From: CAXTPV01 sp965276715
Lineage (GTDB): Bacteria > Pseudomonadota > Alphaproteobacteria > Acetobacterales > Acetobacteraceae
Assembly: GCA_965276715.1 (NCBI GenBank)
Contig: OZ255622.1
Coordinates: forward strand, 1 to 64,000
Direction of reading: 5' to 3'
Length of the DNA: 64,000 bases
Shown one piece after another: positions 25,245 through 33,161 of the stretch. Numbering within the stretch: the first letter of the stretch is position 1; each line of letters opens with the position of its first letter. The notes below the pieces were generated by a model, which ran no database searches, was not told the origin of the DNA, and saw nothing but the letters and a program-made list of their open reading frames with translations. A program made the position numbers and the translations under genes.

Positions 25245-27017
25245 ATGGACGACCTTTTCACCCTCTGGCGCGCGCGCGTCGTCGACGCTCTCGCTGCCAT
25301 CGTCGACTTGTCCGCCGACGCCCTGGTCCGCGTCGAGGTGACGCCCGCGCGCGACGCCCAGCATGGCGACCTCGTCACCAACGCCGCCATGGTCACCGCC
25401 AGGACCGCTGGCGCCAAGCCTCGCGACCTGGCCGCATCCCTCGCCTCGATCCTCGCCGAACGCCACGGCGTCGCGGCCGAGCCCGCCGGTCCCGGCTTCG
25501 TCAACATCCGTCTCGACCCGGCCGCCCTTCAGGCCTGCCTGCCGCCGATCCTCCAGGCGCGTGAGGCCTACGGAGATGCAACGCTGGGGGCCGGCAAGCG
25601 CGCCAACGTCGAATACGTCTCCACCAATCCCACCGGCCCGGTCCATGTCGGCCATTGCCGGGGCGCGGTCGTCGGCGACGCGCTCGCCAACGTCCTCGCC
25701 AAGGCCGGCTTCGCCGTCACCCGCGAATACTACGTCAACGATGCCGGCAACCAGGTCACGGCCCTCGCCTGGGCCGCCTATTGGCGCATGCTCCAGGCGC
25801 TCGGCACGCCTCTCACCGAGGAGGAATTCGCCGGATCCGTCCCCGGTGGCCTGCAATATCGCGGCGACTATCTGGTTCCGGTCGGCGCCGACCTCGCCGC
25901 GCGCCATGGAACCTCCCTCGCCGGACCCGGCCTGACCGTGGCCGATCCCGCCCTGTGGCTCGACACCGTCCGCGACGAGGCCCTCGACGCGATGATGCGC
26001 CAGATCCGCGACGACCTCGCGGCCCTCGGCGTCCACCACGACGTCTTCAGCTCCGAGCGCGCCGTGCTCGCGTCCGGCGCGGTCGGCGCCGCCATCGCCC
26101 GCCTCGACGAGAAGGGCCTGCTCTACGAGGGCGTGCTCGAACCCCCCAAGGGCAAGCTCCCCGAGGATTGGGAACCGCGCCCGCAGACCCTGTTCCGCGC
26201 CTCCGATTTTGGTGACGACGTCGACCGTCCATTACGCAAGAGCGACGGCACCAACACCTATTTCGCCAACGACATCGGCTATCACGCCGACAAGATCGCC
26301 CGCGGCGCCGAGATCATGGTCGACGTCCTCGGCGCCGACCATGGCGGCTACGCCCCGCGCATGAAGGCCGCCGTCCGCGCGCTCGCCGGCGACGCCGTCA
26401 GCTTCGAGGTCCTGCTCTGCCAGATCGTCCATATCGTCCGCGGCGGCGAGCCGGTGCGCATGAGCAAACGGGCCGGCACCTATGTCGCAATGCGCGACCT
26501 GATCGACGAGGTCGGCCGCGACGCCGTCCGCTTCACCATGCTCACCCGCAAGCCCGACGCCCAGATGGAGTTCGACCTCGACGCGGTCGTGGCCCAGACC
26601 CGCGAGAATCCCGTCTTCTACGTCCAGTACGCGCATGCCCGCTGCCGCTCCGTCCTGCGCGCCGCGGCCGGGATGTTCGGCGCCGATGCCCTCGACCATC
26701 TTCAAACGACTGACCTTTCCACCCTCACCGACGAGGGCGAACTGGCCCTGATCCGGCGCCTGGCCGGCTGGCCGCGACTCGTCGCCGGCGCCGCCATCGC
26801 CCGCGAGGCGCATCGCGTGGCTTTCTATCTCGCTGATCTTGCTGCCGATTTTCACGGCCTCTGGAATCGCGGCAACTCCGATGCGACCCTGCGGTTCCTC
26901 CAGGCCGATCGGCCCGGTCCGACCTTCGCCCGTCTCGCCCTCGTGGGCGCGACCGCGATCACCATCCGGTCCGGGCTCGCCGTTCTCGGCGTCGCCCCTG
27001 TGGAGGAGATGCGCTGA
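25245..27017 (+). CDS. argS: Arginyl-tRNA synthetase
   Basis: A 590-residue class I synthetase. HIGH-type motif NPTGPVHVGHCRGAVVGDAL (HVGH about 134-137), the KMSK-like RMSKRAGTYV at about 405-409, and the C-terminal anticodon-binding DALR domain with REAHRVAFYLADLAADFHGL. The N-terminal Add-1 domain (about 1-115) is present. Length is normal. It starts the conserved argS-SPOR-nagZ-scpA-scpB-tat operon. Confidence 0.95.
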   Translation: MDDLFTLWRARVVDALAAIVDLSADALVRVEVTPARDAQHGDLVTNAAMVTARTAGAKPRDLAASLASILAERHGVAAEPAGPGFVNIRLDPAALQACLPPILQAREAYGDATLGAGKRANVEYVSTNPTGPVHVGHCRGAVVGDALANVLAKAGFAVTREYYVNDAGNQVTALAWAAYWRMLQALGTPLTEEEFAGSVPGGLQYRGDYLVPVGADLAARHGTSLAGPGLTVADPALWLDTVRDEALDAMMRQIRDDLAALGVHHDVFSSERAVLASGAVGAAIARLDEKGLLYEGVLEPPKGKLPEDWEPRPQTLFRASDFGDDVDRPLRKSDGTNTYFANDIGYHADKIARGAEIMVDVLGADHGGYAPRMKAAVRALAGDAVSFEVLLCQIVHIVRGGEPVRMSKRAGTYVAMRDLIDEVGRDAVRFTMLTRKPDAQMEFDLDAVVAQTRENPVFYVQYAHARCRSVLRAAAGMFGADALDHLQTTDLSTLTDEGELALIRRLAGWPRLVAGAAIAREAHRVAFYLADLAADFHGLWNRGNSDATLRFLQADRPGPTFARLALVGATAITIRSGLAVLGVAPVEEMR

Positions 27018-27032
27018 GAACGGAGTGGCCCG

Positions 27033-27731
27033 ATGTCCGACCTGAACCGCCCGGAGCAGCCCGTCTACCGCCCGAGCCGCGGCGGCATGGATCCCGCCAC
27101 CAGGCGTCTCTCGATCATCGCCTGCGGCATCGGCGCCGTCCTTGTGGCCCTCGTCGGCGGCTGGTCCCTGACCGGCCATCGCGCCGGCGGCATCCCCGTC
27201 ATCGAGGCACCGACCGGCCCCGTCCGGGTCAAGCCCGCCGACCCGGGCGGCATGCAGCTCATGGGCGCAGAACCGCCGCCCTCGACCGCCGCCGGCGGCA
27301 CCACCAGCCTCGCCCCCGGTCCCGAGAAGCCGGATCCGCAGGCGCTCGCGGCCGAGCTCGACCGCGCCCGCAAGGACGACGCCGCGAGCGAGCCCGCCAC
27401 GAAATCCGTCGCCACGAAGCCCGCAACCACACCCGCACCCGCCGCGCCGCCGCCGAAAGCGGCCGAAGCCGCAACGCCCGCGACCGGCCGCGTCGAGGTG
27501 CAGCTCGCCGCGATGGAAACGCAGGCCCAGGCCGAGGCCGAATGGACCCGCCTCTCGCGCAAGGATCCCGGCCTCTTCGCCGACCGCGCGCCCGTGATCG
27601 TGCCCGCCTCCCGCGACGGCAGGACCTTCTATCGGCTGCGCACCGGCGGCTTCGAGACCGTCGCCGACGCCACCGGCTTTTGCGCCCGCTCGCGTGCCGC
27701 GGGGGCCGCCTGCACCATCGCCGCCTTCTGA
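27033..27731 (+). CDS. SPOR-domain inner-membrane protein
   Basis: 232 residues. A cytoplasmic N-terminus, one membrane segment at about 26-46 (LSIIACGIGAVLVALVGGWS), a Pro/Ala/Thr-rich periplasmic linker (about 80-155) and a C-terminal SPOR domain (about 155-232) with VEVQLAAMETQAQAEAEWTR and FYRLRTGGFETVADATGFC. SPOR domains bind denuded glycan strands at the septum, so a cell-division or septal wall role is likely. Its place between argS and nagZ is conserved in alphaproteobacteria. Confidence 0.88.
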   Translation: MSDLNRPEQPVYRPSRGGMDPATRRLSIIACGIGAVLVALVGGWSLTGHRAGGIPVIEAPTGPVRVKPADPGGMQLMGAEPPPSTAAGGTTSLAPGPEKPDPQALAAELDRARKDDAASEPATKSVATKPATTPAPAAPPPKAAEAATPATGRVEVQLAAMETQAQAEAEWTRLSRKDPGLFADRAPVIVPASRDGRTFYRLRTGGFETVADATGFCARSRAAGAACTIAAF

Positions 27732-27732
27732 C

Positions 27733-28671
27733 ATGCGACCGGCCATCATCGGCCTGTCCGGCGCGGCACTCGATCACGACGAGAGCGCCCTGCTCCAGGC
27801 CTGTCCACCCGCCGGCATCATCCTGTTCAGGCGCAACATCGAGACCGAAGCCCAGCTCCGATCGCTGACGGACGATCTGCATGCGGCCCTCCCGAACGGT
27901 GCCGTCATCATGATCGACCAGGAGGGCGGCCGCGTGGCACGGCTGCGTCCGCCCCACTGGCGCGCGCATCCGTCCGCCGCTGCCATCGCCGAGACCGCGG
28001 AACCCGAACGCGCCGCCTACGACAGCGGCGTCCTGATCGGCCTGGAATGCGCCGCCGCCGGCATCGACGTCGTCGCGGCCCCCGTCCTCGATGTCCGCGC
28101 GTCGGACGCCGACCCGATCATCGGCGACCGCGCCTTCGGCTCCGACCCCGCGCTCGTCACCACGCTCGGATCGGCCTTCGCCGCGGGCCTGCTCGCCGCC
28201 GGCATCCAGCCCGTCGGCAAGCACGTGCCCGGCCACGGACGCGCGACCACCGACAGCCATTTCGGACTCCCCGAGCTCGACGCTCCCAACGATGACGACC
28301 TTGCCCCGTTCGCCGCACTCGCCGGCCGTCTGCCGTGGCTGATGACCGCCCATATCCGCTACCGGGATCTGGATCCCGTCCATCCGGCCACCCTGTCCGC
28401 CGCCATCATCGGCCGGCTGATCCGTGGCACCCTCGGCTTCGACGGGGTGCTCGTCTCGGACGACCTGACCATGCGCGCGCTCACCGGCGACCAGGCCAGC
28501 CTCGCTCGCGCCGCGATCGACGCCGGCTGCGACCTCGCCCTCTCCTGCGACGGCGATCTCGCCACCAGCGCCTCCATCCTCGACGCCCTGCCGGCCATCA
28601 CCGACATCTCGCTGACCCGCCTCCACCGGGCCGCCGATCTCGCCCGGCGGTCGAAGAGCTTGCCGGCATGA
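27733..28671 (+). CDS. nagZ: Beta-N-acetylhexosaminidase (GH3)
   Basis: A 312-residue cytoplasmic GH3 enzyme that removes GlcNAc from anhydromuropeptides in wall recycling. Signatures: MIDQEGGRVARLRPP, AAPVLDVRASDADPIIGDRA, KHVPGHGRATTDSH (catalytic Asp-His dyad loop) and the nucleophile Asp in VLVSDDLTMRAL. It starts 2 nt after the SPOR gene and its stop overlaps scpA by 4 nt. Confidence 0.93.
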   Translation: MRPAIIGLSGAALDHDESALLQACPPAGIILFRRNIETEAQLRSLTDDLHAALPNGAVIMIDQEGGRVARLRPPHWRAHPSAAAIAETAEPERAAYDSGVLIGLECAAAGIDVVAAPVLDVRASDADPIIGDRAFGSDPALVTTLGSAFAAGLLAAGIQPVGKHVPGHGRATTDSHFGLPELDAPNDDDLAPFAALAGRLPWLMTAHIRYRDLDPVHPATLSAAIIGRLIRGTLGFDGVLVSDDLTMRALTGDQASLARAAIDAGCDLALSCDGDLATSASILDALPAITDISLTRLHRAADLARRSKSLPA

Positions 28672-29426
28672 ACATCCTGGCTCCGGACCGCGCCGCACGC
28701 GCCGAACAGCTCGTCCTCAGCCTCGACGGCTTCGAGGGCCCGCTCGACCTCCTGCTCGATCTCGCCCGCGCTCAGAAGGTCGATCTGTCCCGCATTTCCA
28801 TCCTCGCCCTCGTCGAGCAGTTCCTTGCCGTGATCGAGGGCGCTCGACGCATCCGTCTCGAACTCGCCGCCGACTGGCTCGTCATGGCGGCCTGGCTCGC
28901 CTGGCTGAAGTCTCGCCTTCTCCTGCCCGACGACCATGAGCCCGGCGAGCAGGTCGAGGACGCCACCGACCGGTTGGCCGAACGTCTCGCCGAACTCGAA
29001 CGGATCCGGGCGCTCGCGCACTGGCTCGATTGCCGCCCGGTCCTCGGCCGCGACGTCTTCCGTCGCGCCGCTCCGGAGAGCTTCGTCGTCGCCGACCGGT
29101 CCGGTCTCCGCCTCGATCTCCCAGGCCTGCTCGGCGGCTACCTCTCCGCTGCGTGCCGCGTCGCCGCCAACCGCCTATGGCGTCCGGCACGGCGCGAGTT
29201 CTGGACCGTCGCCGCCGCCCTCGATCGCCTCGAGCGCATGCTGGGCCTCGAGCCCGGGTGGACCGATCTCTCCGCCCTCCTCCCCCGCGATCCCCTCGAC
29301 CCGGTCGCCCGCACCGCCGCGGTCGCCAGCACCCTGGTCGCCGCCCTCGAACTCGCCCGCCGCGGCGCCTGCGAGCTCGACCAGGCCGCCCCCTTCGCCC
29401 CCGTCATGCTGCGCCACGCACGATGA
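28668..29426 (+). CDS. scpA: Segregation and condensation protein A
   Basis: A 252-residue kleisin subunit of the SMC-ScpAB condensin. The N-terminal SMC-head/neck-binding motif LDGFEGPLDLLLDLARAQKV and the following VDLSRISILALVEQFLAVIE and LAADWLVMAAWLAWLKSRLL are diagnostic. The C-terminal winged helix is less conserved (TVAAALDRLERMLG). The start overlaps nagZ and the stop overlaps scpB, each by 4 nt. Confidence 0.93.
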   Translation: MNILAPDRAARAEQLVLSLDGFEGPLDLLLDLARAQKVDLSRISILALVEQFLAVIEGARRIRLELAADWLVMAAWLAWLKSRLLLPDDHEPGEQVEDATDRLAERLAELERIRALAHWLDCRPVLGRDVFRRAAPESFVVADRSGLRLDLPGLLGGYLSAACRVAANRLWRPARREFWTVAAALDRLERMLGLEPGWTDLSALLPRDPLDPVARTAAVASTLVAALELARRGACELDQAAPFAPVMLRHAR

Positions 29427-30022
29427 CCGACCCTCTCGAGCACGCGCTCCGCCTCGCCGAGGCGCTGGTCTTCGCCTCGGCCGACCCGGTGCCCGCCCGG
29501 CAGCTCGCCAACCTGCTCGGCCCCGACGCGCCCGACGCCTCCGAAGTCCTTGCGATCCTCGCCGAGCGAACCAGCGCCCGAGGCGTCCATCTCGTCGAAG
29601 TTGCCGGCGGCTGGATGTTCCGCACCGCCCCCGATCTCGCACCCGTCCTCGCCCGCACCGTCGAGAAGCCGCGACGCCTCCCGCGCGCGGCGATGGAGAC
29701 GCTGGCCGTCATCGCCTACCACCAGCCCTGCACCAGGGCCGACATCGAGGACCGGCGCGGCGTAGCCCTCGCCCACACGACCCTCGAGCTCCTGCTCGAG
29801 GCCGGCCTGATCCGTCCCGCCGGGACCCGTGAGACCCCCGGCCGGCCATCGCTGTGGGCGACCTCGGCCGAATTTCTCGTCCGCTTCGGCCTCCGCTCGC
29901 TCGCCGACCTGCCTAGGCGTGACGACATCCTCGTCGATCGCCCCGCCGTCGCCACCGATCAAGCCGCCCGCAATTCCGCTCGCCCCCAGCCCGTGCTACA
30001 CGCGGCCCTTCCCGACGGCTGA
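29423..30022 (+). CDS. scpB: Segregation and condensation protein B
   Basis: A 199-residue double winged-helix protein that dimerises and binds ScpA. LRLAEALVFASADPVPARQL at the N-terminus, GWMFRTAPDLAPVL, and the diagnostic LPRAAMETLAVIAYHQPCTR followed by ADIEDRRGVA and LIRPAGTRETPGRPSLWATS. A short unstructured tail ends the protein. It begins within the scpA stop (ATGA) and is followed after 41 nt by tatB. Confidence 0.93.
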   Translation: MTDPLEHALRLAEALVFASADPVPARQLANLLGPDAPDASEVLAILAERTSARGVHLVEVAGGWMFRTAPDLAPVLARTVEKPRRLPRAAMETLAVIAYHQPCTRADIEDRRGVALAHTTLELLLEAGLIRPAGTRETPGRPSLWATSAEFLVRFGLRSLADLPRRDDILVDRPAVATDQAARNSARPQPVLHAALPDG

Positions 30023-30063
30023 CCCGACCGGCTCCCCGACGGGCGCTCACGGAAGAGGAACCC

Positions 30064-30582
30064 ATGTTCGACTTCAACTGGTCCGAGATCGCCCTGATCG
30101 GCGTCGTGGCCCTCGTGCTGATCGGGCCCAAGGACCTTCCGGTCGCGGTCCGTGCCGTCACCGACGCCATCAAGAAGATGCGACGCATGGCGGGCGAGCT
30201 TCAGACCCATGTCGACGACATGGTCCGCGACGCCGACCTTCAGGACGCGCGCGACACCTTTCGCGATCTGCGCGGCATGAACATCCGCGGCCAGCTCATG
30301 CGTGCGGTCGACAGCGACGGGGCGCTCCGCCGCACTCTCACCGAGAAGCCGCTCGCGGACGCCAACATCATGGCGGGCACCTCGTCCGCCGGCACCTTCA
30401 CCCGTACCGGTCCCGCGCGCCTGATCCCGCCGCCATCACCCGAGGCCGGCGGGCCGCCCGCCTTCGTGCCGCCCAACAGCGCGCGCTCTCCCGTGACCGT
30501 CGAGCATGAGCCCGCGTCGCCCGCGCCCGCCTTCATCCCGCCCGCCGCGCGCCCCGCGCCCCCCGCCGACGCGCCCACCTGA
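30064..30582 (+). CDS. tatB: Sec-independent translocase subunit TatB
   Basis: 172 residues. One N-terminal membrane helix (SEIALIGVVALVLI), the hinge GPKDLPVAVRAV, an amphipathic helix (IKKMRRMAGELQTHVDDMVR) and a long Pro/Ala-rich cytoplasmic tail. GPKDLP with the Glu at position 8 supports TatB rather than TatA; no separate tatA is present in this cluster. GGAAGAGGAA lies before the ATG. tatC follows after 9 nt. Confidence 0.88.
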   Translation: MFDFNWSEIALIGVVALVLIGPKDLPVAVRAVTDAIKKMRRMAGELQTHVDDMVRDADLQDARDTFRDLRGMNIRGQLMRAVDSDGALRRTLTEKPLADANIMAGTSSAGTFTRTGPARLIPPPSPEAGGPPAFVPPNSARSPVTVEHEPASPAPAFIPPAARPAPPADAPT

Positions 30583-30591
30583 ACCACGCCC

Positions 30592-31395
30592 ATGTCACCA
30601 CGTGACGTTCCGGGCGCGGGTCCCGCCGACCATGATCCCATCCACGACAAGCCGATGCCGCTGCTCGAGCACCTCATCGAGCTCCGCCGCCGCCTGATCT
30701 ACACCGCCGTCGGCTTCGCCGCGGCCTTCTTCCTGTGCTTCCACTTCTCGAGCCAGATCTACTTCTTCCTCGCCCAGCCGCTCGCCCACATCATGAAGGC
30801 ACGCGGCGAGCAGCCGCATCTGATCTACACCGCGCTCTACGAGGCGTTCTTCACCTACATCAAGGTGGCGATGTTCGGCGCCTTCTTCCTGTCCTTCCCG
30901 CTGATCGCGACGCAGGGCTACATGTTCGTCGCCCCCGGCCTCTACCGCAGCGAGAAGCGCGCCTTCCTGCCCTTCCTGATCGCGACCCCCGTGCTGTTCC
31001 TTGCCGGCGCGGCACTCGCCTACTATTTCGTCTTTCCCGTCGCCTGGCGCTTCTTTCTCAGCTTCCAGACCACCAACGGCGCCGACGGCCTGCAAATCCA
31101 GCTCCAGGCGAAGGTGAGCGAATACCTCGCGCTGGTGATGAAGCTCATCATGGCGTTCGGCATCGCCTTCCAGCTTCCCGTCGCACTCACCCTGCTCGCC
31201 AAGGTCGGCATCGTCTCGTCCAAGGGCCTGAGGAAGGCGCGCCGCTACGCCTATGTCGGCGCCTTCATCGTCGCCGCCGTCCTCACCCCGCCCGACGTCA
31301 TCACCCAGACCGGCCTCGCCGTGCCGCTGATGGCGCTCTACGAGATCTCGATCATCTGCGCCCGCTTCGTCGAGCCGAAGCCGGTCGACGTATAA
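30592..31395 (+). CDS. tatC: Sec-independent translocase subunit TatC
   Basis: A 267-residue integral membrane protein with six helices. MPLLEHLIELRRRLIYTAVG includes the conserved Glu that contacts the twin-arginine signal, FFTYIKVAMFGAFFLSFPLI and LAYYFVFPVAWRFFLSFQTT are family-typical. TAA stop at 31393. In many alphaproteobacteria serS follows tatC directly; here a 1.7-kb insert separates them, beginning with a repeat 5 nt after the stop. Confidence 0.94.
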   Translation: MSPRDVPGAGPADHDPIHDKPMPLLEHLIELRRRLIYTAVGFAAAFFLCFHFSSQIYFFLAQPLAHIMKARGEQPHLIYTALYEAFFTYIKVAMFGAFFLSFPLIATQGYMFVAPGLYRSEKRAFLPFLIATPVLFLAGAALAYYFVFPVAWRFFLSFQTTNGADGLQIQLQAKVSEYLALVMKLIMAFGIAFQLPVALTLLAKVGIVSSKGLRKARRYAYVGAFIVAAVLTPPDVITQTGLAVPLMALYEISIICARFVEPKPVDV

Positions 31396-31400
31396 GTAAA

Positions 31401-31448
31401 GCCAGGGGCGCCGCCCCTGGACCCCGCTGGGCCTGAGGCCCAGACCCG
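31401..31448. repeat. Double-hairpin intergenic repeat, copy 2 (possible tatC terminator)
   Basis: CCAGGGGC-GCC-GCCCCTGG forms a near-perfect hairpin, ACCCCGC links to CTGGGCC-TGA-GGCCCAG, a second perfect hairpin, followed by ACCCG. This is the same two-hairpin plan as at 22139 and 39509. It begins 5 nt after the tatC stop and marks the left edge of the lysozyme insert. It could also stop tatC transcription, though no U-tract follows. Confidence 0.72.
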
Positions 31449-31575
31449 ATGACGAAGGAGGCCGCGCCGTGACACTTTCCCCGCGCCCGGAGCGGTCCAG
31501 TCCTGGCAGGTCGGAGGCTACCGCTTCTCGAAAGCAGTCGCGCAGAAGCCGCTCCACCGCCAGGCCCGCGGCCGC

Positions 31576-32505
31576 ATGGACGCGTCGCGCCGATCCTTCG
31601 TCGACATGGTGTGGCAGAACGCCGCCGCCATCTTGTCGGACGTCGCGACGCAGGCTCCGTCGATCTGGCATCATCTGCCGAGCGACTACCCGAGCAGGCT
31701 TCGCGCCCCTGTCGCCTGGGGCGCGCCTCAGGGCCGTTCCATCCGTACGCATGTGCATCAGGGTGCGCCGCTGACGAGCAATGACCTCGTCGAGGCGATC
31801 GTCTCCCTCATTCGCGCGGGCCTGCTTCTCGTCGAAGGTGTCCCGATCCCCGGCGTCACTGTCTCCGACATGAAGGTCTCCCTCCAAGGCAAGGAATTCG
31901 TCCGCCACGAGGAAGGCCTCGGCCCGACCATCTACTGGCCGGGCGGCGAAAACAGTGGTGTGACGATGGGTCCGGGCTACGACATCGGGAATAGAGCTCC
32001 CGGCGATGTCATCGCCGATTTGGTCAGCGTAGGGGTTGGTCAGGCAACGGCCGCCGCCGTGGCAAAGGGTGCCGGTTCGACGGGCGATCAAGCGAGAGAC
32101 TTCGTCGCATCGCACAAATCGATTCTTCGCCTTTCCGTCGTCCAGCAAGATCAGCTGTTTTACAAGGTAGTTCCTAATTACGAGAGCGTGGTTGAAAGAA
32201 CACTGCCCGCAGAAATGAGGGAGCGTGTTCAACAACACGAGTTTGACGCCCTCTTGTCGTTGGCGTGGAACACTGGTCGATATGGACACTATAGTTTCAA
32301 TAAATGCGTCGACCACGGCGACCTTATCGCGGCAGGCCCGGCGATCTTGACACTAACGAGAGGTGGTCCCGGAATTCCATCGAGGCGGCGACGGGAGAAG
32401 AATCTCCTCGAAGAAGGCGAATACGAACTCAAGCCCATGCGTCTGCGCGACATTGACACTGAATTCTACGACGACGTGCAAAACGCCGGTATCCGTCATG
32501 GATAG
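31576..32505 (+). CDS. Pesticin/GH24-like lysozyme domain protein, probably frameshifted at its 5' end
   Basis: 309 residues from ATG 31576. Residues 1-100 match nothing I recognise. The C-terminal half is a phage-type muramidase: FVRHEEGLGPTIYW (Glu112/113), SGVTMGPGYDIGNR (Thr130 and Asp136, the six-residue Thr-to-Asp spacing of pesticin), FDALLSLAWNTG and the RRRREKNLL motif. No signal peptide is visible. The coding-like frame continues upstream of the ATG to a stop at 31450 without a start codon, while a GTG at 31469 with GAAGGAGG ahead of it lies in another frame; a 1-nt indel near 31480 would join them. The next gene overlaps by 8 nt and encodes an exported protein, as in effector-immunity pairs. 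GC drops visibly in the second half. Confidence 0.7.
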   Translation: MDASRRSFVDMVWQNAAAILSDVATQAPSIWHHLPSDYPSRLRAPVAWGAPQGRSIRTHVHQGAPLTSNDLVEAIVSLIRAGLLLVEGVPIPGVTVSDMKVSLQGKEFVRHEEGLGPTIYWPGGENSGVTMGPGYDIGNRAPGDVIADLVSVGVGQATAAAVAKGAGSTGDQARDFVASHKSILRLSVVQQDQLFYKVVPNYESVVERTLPAEMRERVQQHEFDALLSLAWNTGRYGHYSFNKCVDHGDLIAAGPAILTLTRGGPGIPSRRRREKNLLEEGEYELKPMRLRDIDTEFYDDVQNAGIRHG

Positions 32506-33001
32506 GCTAAGTAAGTTAGTCGTTGTCGGCGTGAGCCTTACTGCATGCTTTTCCGCGAAGGCAGCCGACAATATACCACCTTGGCTTCTTGGAACGTGGT
32601 CGCTCAAACGGGTTCACCAAAGTGACTCGAGACCGTACAGTCCTGCTCCGGGACCAGTCGCTTGGTGGGCAAACGATAGCATTGAGGTTAGTCCGGAACG
32701 TCTCATGTTCGCCGGATACCTCTGCCTTCATCCCCGCGCATCCTTCTCTCGCATCTCCTTGGCGTCGCTCTTATACCACGAGGCTGGAGGCAGCGCGCCG
32801 CAAGATCTTGGACTCCCTTCTCGAAGATCGACCCTCCCAACCTACAAATTCACATGCCAGCAGAATTTGGCCCAATCTCCCTTTCCGCCACACCGTTTCG
32901 AGGACGCCACCATTCATTTCGACTGGTACGTGGCGGTGATTTCCCGCAAACACATAGCGTTGCCATTCCTGTTCGGCACGTATACTGAATTCACGCGGTA
33001 G
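32498..33001 (+). CDS. Exported protein paired with the lysozyme (possible immunity or inhibitor)
   Basis: 167 residues. An N-terminal signal, MDRLSKLVVVGVSLTACFSA, can be read either as a lipoprotein signal (lipobox LTAC, Cys18) or as a cleaved Sec signal (cleavage near AKA-AD). The mature protein starts PPWLLGTWSLKRV; a GxW start is seen in lipocalin-like folds, but no family is recognised with confidence. It overlaps the lysozyme gene by 8 nt, so expression is coupled. Base composition is lower in GC than in tatC or serS. A periplasmic immunity protein or lysozyme inhibitor is the most economical idea, untested. Confidence 0.6.
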   Translation: MDRLSKLVVVGVSLTACFSAKAADNIPPWLLGTWSLKRVHQSDSRPYSPAPGPVAWWANDSIEVSPERLMFAGYLCLHPRASFSRISLASLLYHEAGGSAPQDLGLPSRRSTLPTYKFTCQQNLAQSPFPPHRFEDATIHFDWYVAVISRKHIALPFLFGTYTEFTR

Positions 33002-33161
33002 ACGCCAATGTCCAACACAGTATTGACGATACGGTCCCGTGCCATTCCTGGCAGGCGCCTACGCCGGGTTTACACGGCGGATGCCGGTGAAACTGACGCG
33101 ACGAGACAATCTCAGGCTCCGCTAACCATCACACGCTGAAAAGCCGGACCAACATCGCCCT

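Noticed and set aside
31469..31774. Separate small protein starting at GTG 31469
   Set aside because: The frame is Ser/Arg-rich and shadow-like; the good ribosome binding site is better explained as the displaced start of the lysozyme gene.
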